64,000 nt of DNA from assembly GCA_014529385.2 (NCBI GenBank), contig CM043964.1, positions 137,277,029-137,341,028 on the forward strand, written 5' to 3'. Below, piece after piece: positions 46,746 through 57,523 of the stretch. The translations under genes were made by a program, and so were the position numbers. Position 1 is the stretch's first letter. The number at the start of each line of letters is the position of its first letter. The notes beneath the pieces are model-generated. The model was not told the origin of the DNA, did not search any database, and was given only the letters and a program-made list of their open reading frames with translations. The DNA is from Adiantum capillus-veneris. Its lineage: Eukaryota; Streptophyta; Polypodiopsida; Polypodiales; Pteridaceae.

Positions 46746-49250
46746 ATGAACCTTAGATCGGGTCGTATACTAGGAAATCAGGGCATATTTGGAGAAACCT
46801 CCAGTAGAGTATCCATCAAAGAAAGCATGAATCAAGGCAATTCCTTGCACAGTATCCTTGAAGAAGTCTCAGACACTTTCTCAGATTCAACATTTGAAAT
46901 GTCTTCTTATTCGACTCACTCAGAAATCGGAACGACTATGCGCTACAAGCATATACTCTCATTTTATAAGACTAATCGCCATGGAGCTCAGGTTTACCTG
47001 GACCCCAACAAAGAGTATGCTATACATATTGATGACCATGGTATTGAGTTCGAAGAGGAGATCAAGGCAAACAAACAAGGAAAAATGTACATGGATAGAA
47101 ACGGAACTTAGTATTTACAAATCAAAAACCTTGACATGATAGACAAATGGGGGTTAGAATTAAACACCACAATTCCAAATACGACCGCAAAAGAAGGACC
47201 ACCAACTTTAGAATTTGAGGAATACGGTCAAGTTGATTTGAAGCCTTTGAAACGGCTTAGTACGGATAACTCTAGGATCGGAGTCAATTGTTGGGAGGAT
47301 AGAAATGTAAAAGATCTTCTGTGGACTGTGCATGCCAAATCAGGACAACTAACGTCCATGAAGATCATCTATATCTTCAAGATCAAAGATAAGGGTTCAT
47401 CAGATCTACCAACCTACCTGTTTAAGGATTGTTATAATGATAACTTTGTTATGATGATCCTGAGGAGGTAGAACAAACCAAATACCAAGGGTACTCCATA
47501 AGATATTGGATATTGGATATTGGACTAAGGACAAGACACTATTCCAAAAGATGAACACCGTGAGAAATCTTCTGAGAATAATGTTAAGAAACCAGAAACC
47601 ACCTCATCACGAAGAAAATCGGGTGACACTAAAGCCAATCCAAATCACTATTTCCAATAGATTGGTTTAAAGGACTCAGAACAGGATCAACTGCCAGGAG
47701 ACCGGGAGTTGAACCAAATAGACGTGTCAGACCAGATGATTTCAAAAATGGGTCAAAAAATATAGTGGATCCGGGGATCCATACGACCACCTAGCAAATT
47801 TTAAGCAAGTGCTAAGAGCAGAATGCATATTCAATTTCCATACTCAATTTGAGGGGTTTGGAATGACATTGAATGGAAAAGCATTAACATGGTTCCAAAA
47901 CATTCCACCAAGGTGGACTTGAACACATTAGCTCAAGGATTTGTAGCTGCTTGTTTCAAAATGGGGATCAAACACAATACGGTGGCTCAAATCTACAGCT
48001 TTAAACAGAAACAAGGTGAGTCTGTTAGGGATTGTGCAACTCGAATGAAACAATACATTGCTGATGTCGAGAGCTAGAGATACCTGCAGAAGAATGACTA
48101 CTATCATTGTTTCTAGAGGGACTACTAAACAAAGAACTTCATGCCATATTGTATAGCAAGAAGTATACCACCCTAGAAGAGTGTGTCAGATGTTATTAAC
48201 TTAGGAGACAATTGTGATATTTTCAACGAAAAGATGTCCCTAAGGATAACCAAAGTGAGAAAACAACATCCACCAAACCAGCTCAATTGGGAACGACTGC
48301 TGCAGCACCACTTTCAGCCATAGAAGACATGCTCAAAAGAATGAATAACGTGATGAATAACATGCAAAAAGCACCTATGTGGGGACCAGGGCAAGGGATA
48401 CCTCAATAGGGACAACCAATTAGACCGCAAAAATGGTGTGAAATCGAGGGTAAATGGACCAACCATGAGACCAATGAGTGCTACTATACCGACCAAAGTA
48501 TGATGGGAATGTTCAGTACGTGCCCATGAGGCCACAAGGACAACCCATGTACAGATATCAGCCTAACATGACACCAGCTCAAAGACCACCAATGGGTATG
48601 GAAAGACCTCAACCCCTGTTGGGTCAACAACCTCCATATCCATGACATAATGTAGTGCATGTAAAGTACATGCATCAAGAGGGAGTCATAGACGAACAAG
48701 CACTAGTGCCTGTTACACCCTATGTTGAGCCTAGTCCATCTACAGTAATGGTAGAAGGAGATTGGTATAATTCACATCCACCACCAATGAAAGAACCTGT
48801 GACTTATGCTCCACCAGAGCTTGCGCCAATTTACTATGTGCCTTACCAAGGTGTTAGGCCTCCTATGGTAAGACCCATGATTAAACCAAAAACGAGAAAC
48901 TATCATAACTGTGGTGTAGATGATCATTGGAAAAATGAATGCCTAGAGCTTGACAAAAACCTCGAGCCAGTTGAAGCTTATTGCATACAATGTTGCAAAA
49001 AGTGAGGACACTTCCCAAAAGATTGTCCTAAAAATCCTTTAGACAAGGATAAAACAGAAGTAAACGTAGTCCAAGTGATACCTAGTAGCTCATCTGAGAG
49101 TGAACCGATTGTTCCAATCAGGGTAATCACTAGAGCCCAGGCTAAGAAAAAGAAACATAACTCCTCTGATGATTTGGAGAATACAAAAATTGCCTTTCAA
49201 AAGACCAAAAGAAGTAGAAGCAAAAGGTATGAGATTAGAAATTAGAAACA
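46746..49250 (+). pseudogene. Outer gypsy gag
   Basis: Starts at ATG 46746 (MNLRSGRILGNQGIFG). An acidic N-terminal part follows in two frames to 47471. A capsid core then spans about 47750-48077 (YDHLANFKQVLRAECIF, then GMTLNGKALTWFQNIPP, FKQKQGESVRDCATRMKQYI). A Pro/Met/Tyr-rich part (48480-48890) precedes two zinc knuckles: NYHNCGVDDHWKNEC (about 48897, first Cys lost) and CIQCCKK-stop-GHFPKDC (about 48981-49027). The tail has PIRVITRAQAKKKKHN (about 49110). Several stops and frameshifts. Confidence 0.85.
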
Positions 49251-49296
49251 GCGGGCTGAAATCTAGGAGAAAGCAAAAAAACTATTCCAAGAAAAG

Positions 49297-50035
49297 GTGA
49301 AAGCAACAGAAAGCGAAGTCAAAGAAACAACCTTGAAATCTAGAGGATCAATTTTGGTTGATAAAATTTTTGAGCCTATCAATGCAACCTTGGAAGCCTA
49401 CCAAGCAGGACTTAAAGCAGGCCAAAACATGGAAAACAAATGGAAAAACTATCCTCCTCCAGCCATGGAAGCAGCTAAGCTTGAAGCTTATCAAAATTTG
49501 GTAAGAATCACACAAGAAATGTTGGAAAAACAAAAACCCAAGCTTGAAAGTATGGCAAAACTTGAGGAGCTTGTGGTAGGAGACAATGAAGAAAAATTCA
49601 AAGTGGTGGTAGAACCCCACCTTGAACCAAAAGAGCCAGAACTCCATTCGTAGAGGAAGATTGGCCAGGACGCTTATGGAAAAAATTTAGAGAGATCAAT
49701 GATGGGAGCCTAACTCTAAAGTCAACTCGTATAGAGGAAGTTTGGTTAGACAACCTACCTCCTGTTATGGACATAAATGTACAATCCTTGTATGGGGATT
49801 GCGGATTTGAAGCTTTAGGAATATCTAAACCATTGACCTTGAAAACATTACCCTCTTACTTGAGAGATAACGAAGATGAACCCATAGTGTGTAAGACCAC
49901 TCAAGTAAAAAGAGCGGAAGAGACCTTAGAAGTAGACAACATTTATTCAATCATGTCCACACCCATCCAATGCACTCTTAATTTTGGAGAATTGTTAAAA
50001 ATCACACCATATCTATGAAATGATCTACAAAAAAC
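49297..50035 (+). pseudogene. Outer gypsy gag-pol spacer region
   Basis: A charged, probably coiled-coil frame (49297-49653: KLEAYQNLVRITQEMLEKQK) and, in another frame, 49660-50018 with WLDNLPPVMDINVQSLYG, LTLKTLPSYLRDNEDEPIVC and IMSTPIQCTLNFGELL. The second block also occurs in the minus-strand fragment near 19.15-19.36 kb, so it is a conserved part of this lineage before the protease. Function unknown to me. Confidence 0.7.
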
Positions 50036-50179
50036 CCTAGAGAAGGTGGGGATAACGGGGCTCATCGCAAAAAATTTGGGAAGATTGAAACATGAAATGG
50101 ATAACAAAGAGATTTGATATGTTCCAATAAACAAAGTCGGAGAATACTATGAAGGGGAAGAGGAAACACCACCCTTCTA

Positions 50180-50503
50180 GTGAAATATAATGACATAGAA
50201 ACCATGGGAATACTGGATAGTGGGGCAGGCGGCATAGCCATAGCCACGAAAGCAGTATGGGAATCCTGGGGGCAGCCAACCATTAGACAAACTCGAATGA
50301 AATTGGAATTGGCTGATAGACACATTGAAAGACCCTTAGGACTGCTTGTAAAAGTGATAGTCAATCCCTGTGGAATTAAATATCAACACACTTTTGCCAT
50401 AGTAGACTTTTGGAAAAAACTCAATGACAAAATCATATTGGAAGACCTTTCATGCGACAGGTACAACTCATCCAAGATTGGGGAAACAATTATCTGTACT
50501 TGA
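50180..50503 (+). pseudogene. Outer gypsy aspartic protease
   Basis: NDIETMGILDSGAGGIAIAT with catalytic Asp at 50216-50218 (DSGAG), then ERPLGLLVKVIVNPCGIKYQ and the strand NDKIILEDLSC where the family has IILGRPF. A frameshift near 50455 takes the frame into a cysteine-ended tail; family-like sequence continues in the next frame (VQLIQDWGNNYLYLKQVGS). Retropepsin processing the polyprotein; probably dead because of the shift. Confidence 0.88.
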
Positions 50504-50594
50504 AGCAAGTGGGATCAATAACAAGGGTTAATCTAAAAGATCACACTTATAGAGATGTTATGAAAACGCCCATACAAGAGTTGATTCAGTCTCT

Positions 50595-51500
50595 TTGGGT
50601 GAAACTAAGCTTCCATCTTGGTTGAACAAAGACACTCCTATATGGATGTGCAAAGCTTCAAAAAATGAAATCTTAAAACAAGAAGAATGTATCTTAGAAA
50701 GGGATTGCACTGATGAAGCATATGTACCTGAACCCTTTCTAGAGAATTTGTTTGACCCATTTGAGTCGACTCAAAATTTAGCGACAATGGATATATGTAT
50801 GAATATGTCTATGCCTACTCAATTTTGCAATGAGGATGGTTATGACATAATTCCCATACAAATGATCTCAACCCTCCCATTGAAGATGAAAGTCAAGAAA
50901 CCAAGGACTTGATGAAAACTCAACAAGTCTTTTCAGACCTCTACTACGATGCAACAAATGAGTTAGAAGAAAATTCAGCTACCTCAGATGATTCGGGGTT
51001 GGAAAAAGAACATGTGAGAGATAAGCTACTCATGGAAGGAGGGGAGGAATTTTTTTTTGACTTTCCTAACCAGTAATCGAGAAGACAAAAATGGTATAGA
51101 CAAAAAAGAGACACCAGAAACGTGAAAGCTAGACCTATGTCATCACTCTCCAATAGAACCCAGTTCCTGATACAGATAGATGCACATGATTGTGTCAAGG
51201 ACAAAATCACTGGCAGATATCCTTCAAATAAAAATCTAGAAATGTCAAAAATATTGAGAAAAACGGGGAAGTATACTTAAGCAAAGCCAAAAAAAAAGGA
51301 CAAGGACTCCACCATGATACGCGTTGAGCGGAAAAAGAAGTATCAAGATTTGAAAAAATATCTAAAGGAGATACATATGACTAAAATGGAAACCACAGAA
51401 GATGATGGTAAAGATGTAATGAGTGTTCCATCCCATTACAAGAAATATACTCTCCAAAATCAAAAAATCATAGTTGAACAACCTGTTAGAGAACTACAAA
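50595..51500 (+). pseudogene. Outer gypsy protease-RT spacer
   Basis: Acidic and charged frames (50595-50912, LPSWLNKDTPIWMCKASKNE; 51314-51616, start). They have no domain I recognise but lie between PR and RT in the same orientation. Stops and frameshifts throughout. Confidence 0.5.
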
Positions 51501-51534
51501 ACAGGGCAAAAAAGATAGATATAGTCGAGCCAGG

Positions 51535-52360
51535 AGAAGAGCCTAGGCCTGCCTACATTGCAAATTATCTAACAGAAGAAGAAGAAAAGCTTTTGCTAAG
51601 CTTGCTAAAAGAGTAACGAGATATCTTTGCTTGGTCTTACAAAGATCTCAAGGGTGTTGATCCAGAAATTTGTCAACATACTATACCCATGACAGATGAT
51701 GCGAAACCAAGTAGACAAAGGCCATACACATACAATGAAACATTTGCTAGGAAGATTAAAGAAGAGATTGAAAACCTAAAGGAAGCCAAATTCATGTATA
51801 AAATTGAACACACAGATTGGGTGTCTCCAATTGTGGTAGTACCCAAGGAAAAGGGAAAACTACAAGTGTGTGTCAACCTCTAGAAAGCAAATGCAGCTAT
51901 CATTAGAGACAACTTTCCTCTTCCAATCATTGAGCATGTTTTAGAACGAGCTGCAGGAAAAGAAGCTTACAGCTTCTTAGATGGCTTTTCAGGATCTAAT
52001 CAACTCTTGGTTGACCCAAAAGATCAGCATAAAACTGCTTTTGCAACGGAATGGGATATTTTTTCCTATCGGGTTATGCCTTTTGGGTTAATTAATGCTC
52101 CTGCCACCTTTCAAAGATTGATGAGCCATGATTTTGAAGAATATCTTAGGAAATTTTTGGAAGTATATATGGATGATCTATGCGTACATTAGTCAATCCA
52201 GGTTGATCATTTTGAACACCTCAAAAAGGTATTCGAAAAATGTAGACTTTATAGGATTTGCTTAAATCTTGAAAAGTGCACATTCATGGGTAGACAAGGA
52301 ACAAGTCTTGGACATATAGTGTCTAAAAATTGCATAGCTACTGATATGGACAAAATTCAT
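51535..52360 (+). pseudogene. Outer gypsy reverse transcriptase
   Basis: Order: DIFAWSYKDLKGVDPEICQH, KPSRQRPYTYNETFARKIKE, SPIVVVPKEKGKLQVCVNL, then YSFLDGFSGSNQLLVDPKDQ, KTAFATEWDIFSYRVMPFGL and the active site VYMDDLCVH at 52163-52189 (YMDD 52166-52177). Stops: TAA 51615, TAG near 51882, TAG 52190. Apart from these the frame is well conserved. RT copies element RNA to DNA. Confidence 0.93.
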
Positions 52361-52373
52361 TGTTATTGCTAAT

Positions 52374-52946
52374 TTGCCTAGACCAACAATAGTCAAGGGG
52401 GTTCAAGCCTTCATGGGGCATTGTGGATATTACAAACGGTTTATTTACATGTACGCTATAATTGCAAAACCCATGTATAGCTTGATTACACACTTTGAGT
52501 GGATTGATGAGTGTGAAGAATCCTTCATGAAGCTTAAGCAAGCTCCCACTTCATCTCCAATATTGAAAGCACCAGATTGGAATAAGATATTCCACATACA
52601 TGTAGATGCTTCCAATTTTGCCATAGGGTGTATACTAGCTCAATCGGGAGACGGGAAAATTGATCTTTCTATTTCTTATGCCAGCCGACAGTTGAATGTG
52701 GAAAATAAGAATTAGACCACCACCGAAAGGGAAGGATTAGGAATGATCTATGCTGTAAAAGAGTATATACATTACCAATTACCCAACAAATTTGTGTTCT
52801 TTGTGGACCACCAAGCCTTATTGTACTTGGTCAACAAGCCATGCAGCACAGGAAGAATAGTGAGATGGTTCATCATTCTTCTAAAATTTGATTTCACTGT
52901 GGTTGTAAAAAAGGACACTACTCATCAAAGGGCAAATCATTTGTGA
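52374..52946 (+). pseudogene. Outer gypsy connection domain and RNase H
   Basis: VQAFMGHCGYYKRFIYMYAI, then FHIHVDASNFAIGCILAQSG (catalytic Asp), ISYASRQLNVENKN-stop (TAG 52714), TTEREGLGMIYAVKEY (Glu) and FVFFVDHQALLYLVNKPC (Asp). Degrades the RNA of RNA-DNA hybrids. One frameshift near 52365 joins it to RT. Confidence 0.9.
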
Positions 52947-53129
52947 AGGATTGTTTCAGGAGAATCACCTAAAGGGGTAGACGATGATCTACCAGATGCA
53001 TATCTGTTCTCCGTTCAAATGATACCTCGATGGTCGGAAAATATCGTATTATTAATGACCATAGCTCAAGTGGATTGGCAAATATCACTTCCTATTACAA
53101 TATGATTAATTGAGCAATCGGCTATGTAT

Positions 53130-54356
53130 CAGTTACTAGCCGGTAGGCTATACAAAAGAAACCGAGATGGAATATTTCTCTTATCAATTAATCCTAAAGA
53201 GAAAATTTAATACCTAAGTCAAGCACATATTACCATTATAGGACTTCACTTTGCAAAGACCAAACTATGCGACAAATCTTAAGACTTGGAGTATTATGGC
53301 CAACTATGAGGAGTGATGTTTGCTCTTTTGTAAAGGATTGTCCTCAATGTCAAAAAAAAACACCCATAACTCATGTAACATTGTTCCAAATGTCACTTGT
53401 TCCTAAGTGGAGTAACTATCTAGTTACTTACTTATCGAGCCAAACATTTCCTGAGGATATGAGTAAACACCGTCAAAGAGCAATTGAAACTGAAGCAAGA
53501 GACTTTGCTCTTATTGGAAACCAATTGTATTGGAGAGGTAAGGATCAACATTTTCGTTTTTGTGCAAATGAAGGCGAATATATTCCAATTATAGAACAAG
53601 CACATGCTAGATTAGTTGGATGTCACTTTTCTAGTGCCACAAAAGCAATCTTAATAGCAGACGTATGGTGGCCAACACTTTTTGTAGATGCCAAGGAATA
53701 TGTTTGAAGGTGTGATGCTTTGTCAACAATCCGAAAATGCCAACAAGAGTAGATAGCATGCCCTTAATACCAATGATGGGGGCTAGAGATTTCGCAAAAT
53801 GGGGTATAGATTTTGTTGGGCCAATACAACCACCTGCTTATAGAATTCAAGCTCAATATATCATTCTAATTATGGACTATTTGACCAAGTGGTCCGAGGC
53901 TAAAGCAACTCAAAAGAATGATGCCAGAACCACTGCCGCATTCTTATATGAGTATGTGTTCACAAGATATGGGATAGAGGAACTCGTTTCCTCAATGAGG
54001 TAATCGAGTATCTGCTTAATGTATTTATGGTCATCCATAACAAATCAGCTCCCTATCACCCACAAGCAAACAGACAAGCTAAGCATACGAATAAAATTCT
54101 TAGCTCAGTATTGACTAAAATGGTTAGTTCAAGAAGGACAGACTGGGAAATGAATCTCCATGCTGCTCTATGGGCTTATCGAGTTTCATTATTCAAAACA
54201 GCTTTAAATGCTACACGCTTTAACCTTGTTTATGGTTTGGATGCCATATTGCCAATAGAGTTTCTACTGCCGACACTAAGGGTAGCTAAGGATCTTGAGT
54301 GGACTGGACATGAAGAGTCTTACCATAGCTTGAGCGAGATTTCTCAAGAAAACTAA
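53130..54356 (+). pseudogene. Outer gypsy integrase with two zinc-binding modules
   Basis: Module 1: LLAGRLYKRNRDGIFLLS, HITIIGLH, VLWPTMRSDVCSF, CPQC (53130-53360). Module 2: LIGNQLYWRGKDQHFRFC, HARLVGCH, VWWPTLFVDAKEYV, then two cysteines separated by a 1-base shift (53505-53730). Both have H-x6-H and a CX2C. The core follows: KWGIDFVGP (first Asp, about 53808), YGIEELVSS where the second Asp segment is missing, and HPQANRQAKHTNKIL, where the catalytic Glu is Lys. Sequence ends at about 54356 before the C-terminal domain. Two lost catalytic residues make it dead. Confidence 0.85.
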
Positions 54357-54400
54357 AACCCGAGCAAGAGAGGCCGGTCAACTTGTAAGTGAAGCGACCA

Positions 54401-55984
54401 ACTGCAAAAAGTGAGTGCACGAAAGAAGACTACAAGTCTTGAACTCTACTTGTTAGCATGAAACGCAAACACTCTACCACTTAGCTATAGACAATTCATT
54501 GAAAAATGTGGGCATTGTTTAAGTAATGACCCAGTGTGACTACATTTGACTGACCGCATTCAAAAAAGTGGTGTAGCCGCATGTCCTAGTGTGACATGGG
54601 CCTAAGTGTGTGTTTTTTAGTAGATTTTTGCGGTGTGCAAATACGCATAAAGAATTGGTCTACATGTGTTAAGGGAGACCAGGGTCAACGGGTTGGTGAG
54701 GCATGGATTGTGAATGAGAGATCACAAGCAGGTGGGGTCCACGGTGGGGCATGCAAGATGGGCCCCTCACTAGGAAAATGGGAGACAATGGCAGTGGGCC
54801 TAGATTATTGGCATCACATGTAGCCCATGCGGTTATAGGACCAAGTGTAATGACATGGATGGACCGCCCATAAAGGAAGGTCTGCAACATGGGGTTGCAA
54901 TATAAAGCAAGGGGATTACAACCATGTTTGAGGCCAAATGCCTAAGGTCCTAGGGATACAATAGACACTACTACAAATTTGAAATACTGGGATGGGTTCA
55001 AATAGACTCATGAAAGCATGGAGTAAATATGTATAAAATTCAAATAAATTGTCATCAATGATGACAACCATGGCAAGAATGCATAGTCTGATTGCAAACC
55101 TCAAGTGGACATTTTTTGATTGCCAAATGGATTTGCGAGGCTCATTTCTAGCAAAGCAAAATTTTTGTGTATAAGTTATTTTCTAGTAGCAAGTGCTAGA
55201 ATCAAGAGGTGGCAACAAATATGAGCCAGTTGCGTGGTGATATTGGCAGGTAGCATGATGCGAGGGTGTGTGTAGTTGGGTGACTAAGAGTGTGTGTGAC
55301 ATGCTTCATTGAAGGGCTCAAGGAAGGCCTTGCAATGGCGGGGTGAGAGTTGGGTGCACAACTGGCTTTGGGTGAGAGTTCCAATGCTTTGGAATGGTGG
55401 GATAATTGGGGTTGGATCCCTGCAATGCAAACTAGAGGGGAGAGGAATTTCATGTGGAAAGAGGGCTGCCGCCTACCTCTTGTGCTTGCCAAGCAGCACA
55501 ACGTAGGCCATAGGATGAGGAGGGAAAGAGGAGAGTGATGGGGAAGTTGTACAAAACGCATGACAGTGGCATCATTAATGTGGGTCTCTAAAATCTGTGG
55601 GTGCTCTAGCGTGCTTTTGGGTTGTATTTTACGGCATCACCTCCTACACCAAGGACCACATGCCAGTGTGTGGTCCACTATCAACAATGCTGGGAAGTTC
55701 TTTTCCAAAACTTGATAAAATTGCTCACAGGTCCAATGTTTTTTAATCATTAGGTTTTGAACTTGCCTTTAAGAAAACCGGGAAATTTACAGCAAGGACC
55801 AGCGGTCCAATAGCAGTCGTGCGGTCCAATGGAGTGATCAAAAAATACCATTTTCCCAAACATACAAATTTCCTTTTCTTGAACTTGCCAAGAGGAAATT
55901 TCAAACCATTATGTTATTTTCCCATTTTTTACACTATTTTTCTCTATTTTGGGATGGAATTTCTCCTTTTGTGCTTGCCCTCAC
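54401..55984. other. Unassigned non-coding stretch
   Basis: No gene recognised. Includes the tRNA-like segment below and a TATA-like CAATATAAAGC at about 54898. It could be the remnant 3' part of the outer element or an unrelated LTR; no matching repeat found. Confidence 0.4.
54421..54493 (-). repeat. tRNA-like segment (pseudo-tRNA or SINE head)
   Basis: Minus strand has TAGCTAAGTGGTAGAG, which fits the pol III A box/D arm, and AGTTCAAGACT, close to the B box GGTTCGAATCC, about 28 bases on. No clean cloverleaf or CCA-type end, so a decayed tRNA or tRNA-derived SINE head. Confidence 0.45.
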
Positions 55985-56603
55985 CTGGCATTTTTGAAAT
56001 TGAAAATGACACAGTATTATGTAGTTAGCTTGGCATGAACAATAACTTGAAAGAGAGAGAGGAATTGAGATTGGCAAAAGTTGAGGACCGTATCTACTTG
56101 AAGCCGGTCCCCCCTCCAAAAAGACTTTGTATTATAGATTCTCTCATGAAGAGAGACTTGTATACAATACAATATTTCTATTCCTTAAGACCATTTGGTG
56201 CCATGAAGATGGAAATCTTCGTGCACCACAATTATGCTTCATGCACACAATAAAACTTGGCTTGACCTCAATCCCAAGACCTCAAACACCTTCAAAGGTG
56301 GAGAGAGAGTGAGGATGGATAAGAAGAAGAAGGAGTATTATTATGAGAAAGAAGTATTCCTCTCACATTAGTTCACTCATAGAGCATAACATAGCTTAGT
56401 AATGGAGATGGAGAAGAAGAGAGCATGCTTGGAGCTTGGCACTTGCTTGGATTTGCATTCCATGGTCAAGTGTTGCTGGTGTAGGCTTCCCCACTTCTCC
56501 CACCCATGATGAGAAGGAGACTCTCACCTCATGATTATTCTTGTGCAGGGTGCAAGAGTGAGTATTCTCATTGACTTTTGGAGAATACACTAGCTTGAAG
56601 GCT

Positions 56604-56953
56604 ATTGGTCCATACTAGGGGGTAGCCAATGAGTGGCTTTCTTCATATCAAGCAATAGGGCTAGTCTTGTGACAAGTGTCCTTCATTCCCTTTTGAGAAG
56701 AGACATTAATTATTTAATTATATAAAAATAAATTCTTATTAGCTTTCAAGGTAGACTAGCCAATAGGATTTAAGATTGCTCATGGATTGCTTGATTCTCA
56801 TTGGTCCCCTTGGTAGATTGTCCAATAGGATATAAGCTAGCTCATGCAGGGCTTAATTCTTATTGGTCCTCTTTGTAGGTATCCAATGAGTTTTAAGCTT
56901 ACTTTTATAAAGCTTAATTCTCATTGGTCCTTCATATATATTGGCTACCCAAT
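56604..56953. promoter_or_regulatory. Array of four inverted CCAAT-box pairs
   Basis: ATTGG/CCAAT starts at 56604/56626, 56800/56822, 56862/56883 and 56923/56949 (distances 22, 22, 21, 26). Pairs 2-4 repeat about every 61-62 bases, with AAGCTTAATTC-like text before each. Located in the upstream (U3) half of LTR-A. CCAAT is the NF-Y site; regulation is inferred. Confidence 0.55.
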
Positions 56954-56994
56954 AGGATTCAAGCTTAATTGTGGGCAACATAGCTAGGAGCCTG

Positions 56995-57144
56995 ACATGT
57001 GTCCTTTATGTCTTAAGTGAGAAGGTGAGCTCCCTAGTGTGTGTGTTTGTGTGTTCCCTCTCACTTAAGACATGTGTCCTTTATGTCTTAAGTGAGAAGG
57101 TGAGCTCCCTAGTGTGTGTGTTTGTGTGTTCCCTCTCATCTCAC
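56995..57144. repeat. 75-bp tandem duplication in LTR-A copy 3
   Basis: Identical-looking units 56995-57069 and 57070-57144, starting ACATGTGTCCTTTATGTC. Confidence 0.95.
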
Positions 57145-57523
57145 TATACTTAGGGCTAGCTCAATGCAAGTAGGGGGTGCCACTTGACCCACTTGGGGAT
57201 CCATTTGCAACTTTAGACTTTGTATTAAAATGCCTGAAGTACCTAGAGTTGGCAATAGTCTTTCCCGTTGATCCCAGGCCTAAAGGACTTTAACACTAAC
57301 CCTTGGAGGCTTTAATAAAGCTTCCACTTAGTTCATTTAAAGCTTCATTAGGTTCACATTGATCTTTGGTAGACTTTCTCTCTCCTTGGTCCCTTATTGA
57401 GATAAGTCTAGAAACACACACATTAATATGCTAACTCGTGGTCTCTGAATCTCCCCATCTTTTTAATGACCTGTTCAAGATGAGAAAATCATTTGAGAAA
57501 GTTAAATATTAAATTTTTTGACA

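Larger units (their letters stand above)
39094..54400 (+). mobile_element. Outer Ty3/gypsy element (Asp-tRNA PBS), host of two nested insertions
   Basis: From its LTR end (39486) and PBS (39489) through a leader, gag, protease, RT, RNase H and integrase to about 54360, all on the + strand. Its LTR is split by the chromovirus and its leader by the copia element at 40216-45488. No chromodomain is seen after integrase. The Asp-type PBS is like that of Athila-related non-chromoviral gypsy elements. No 3' LTR was found, so the 3' end is lost at about 54.36-54.40 kb. It must be older than both insertions. Confidence 0.85.
55985..57523 (-). repeat. LTR-A copy 3 (probable solo LTR)
   Basis: Minus-strand LTR: start TGTCAAAAAATTTAATAT at 57523, shared block with CATGCCAAGCTAACTAC at about 56020. 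No gag or PBS next to it. Contains four ATTGG/CCAAT pairs and a 75-bp tandem duplication. Confidence 0.75.

Noticed and set aside
53130-54356. A virus-like (pararetroviral) origin for the gypsy pol sequences
   Set aside because: All have integrase with HHCC motifs and LTR/PBS structures; no movement-protein or coat-protein pattern was seen.
54421-54493. A functional tRNA gene
   Set aside because: A- and B-box-like words are present but the arms do not fold into a full cloverleaf by eye and the B box is degenerate.
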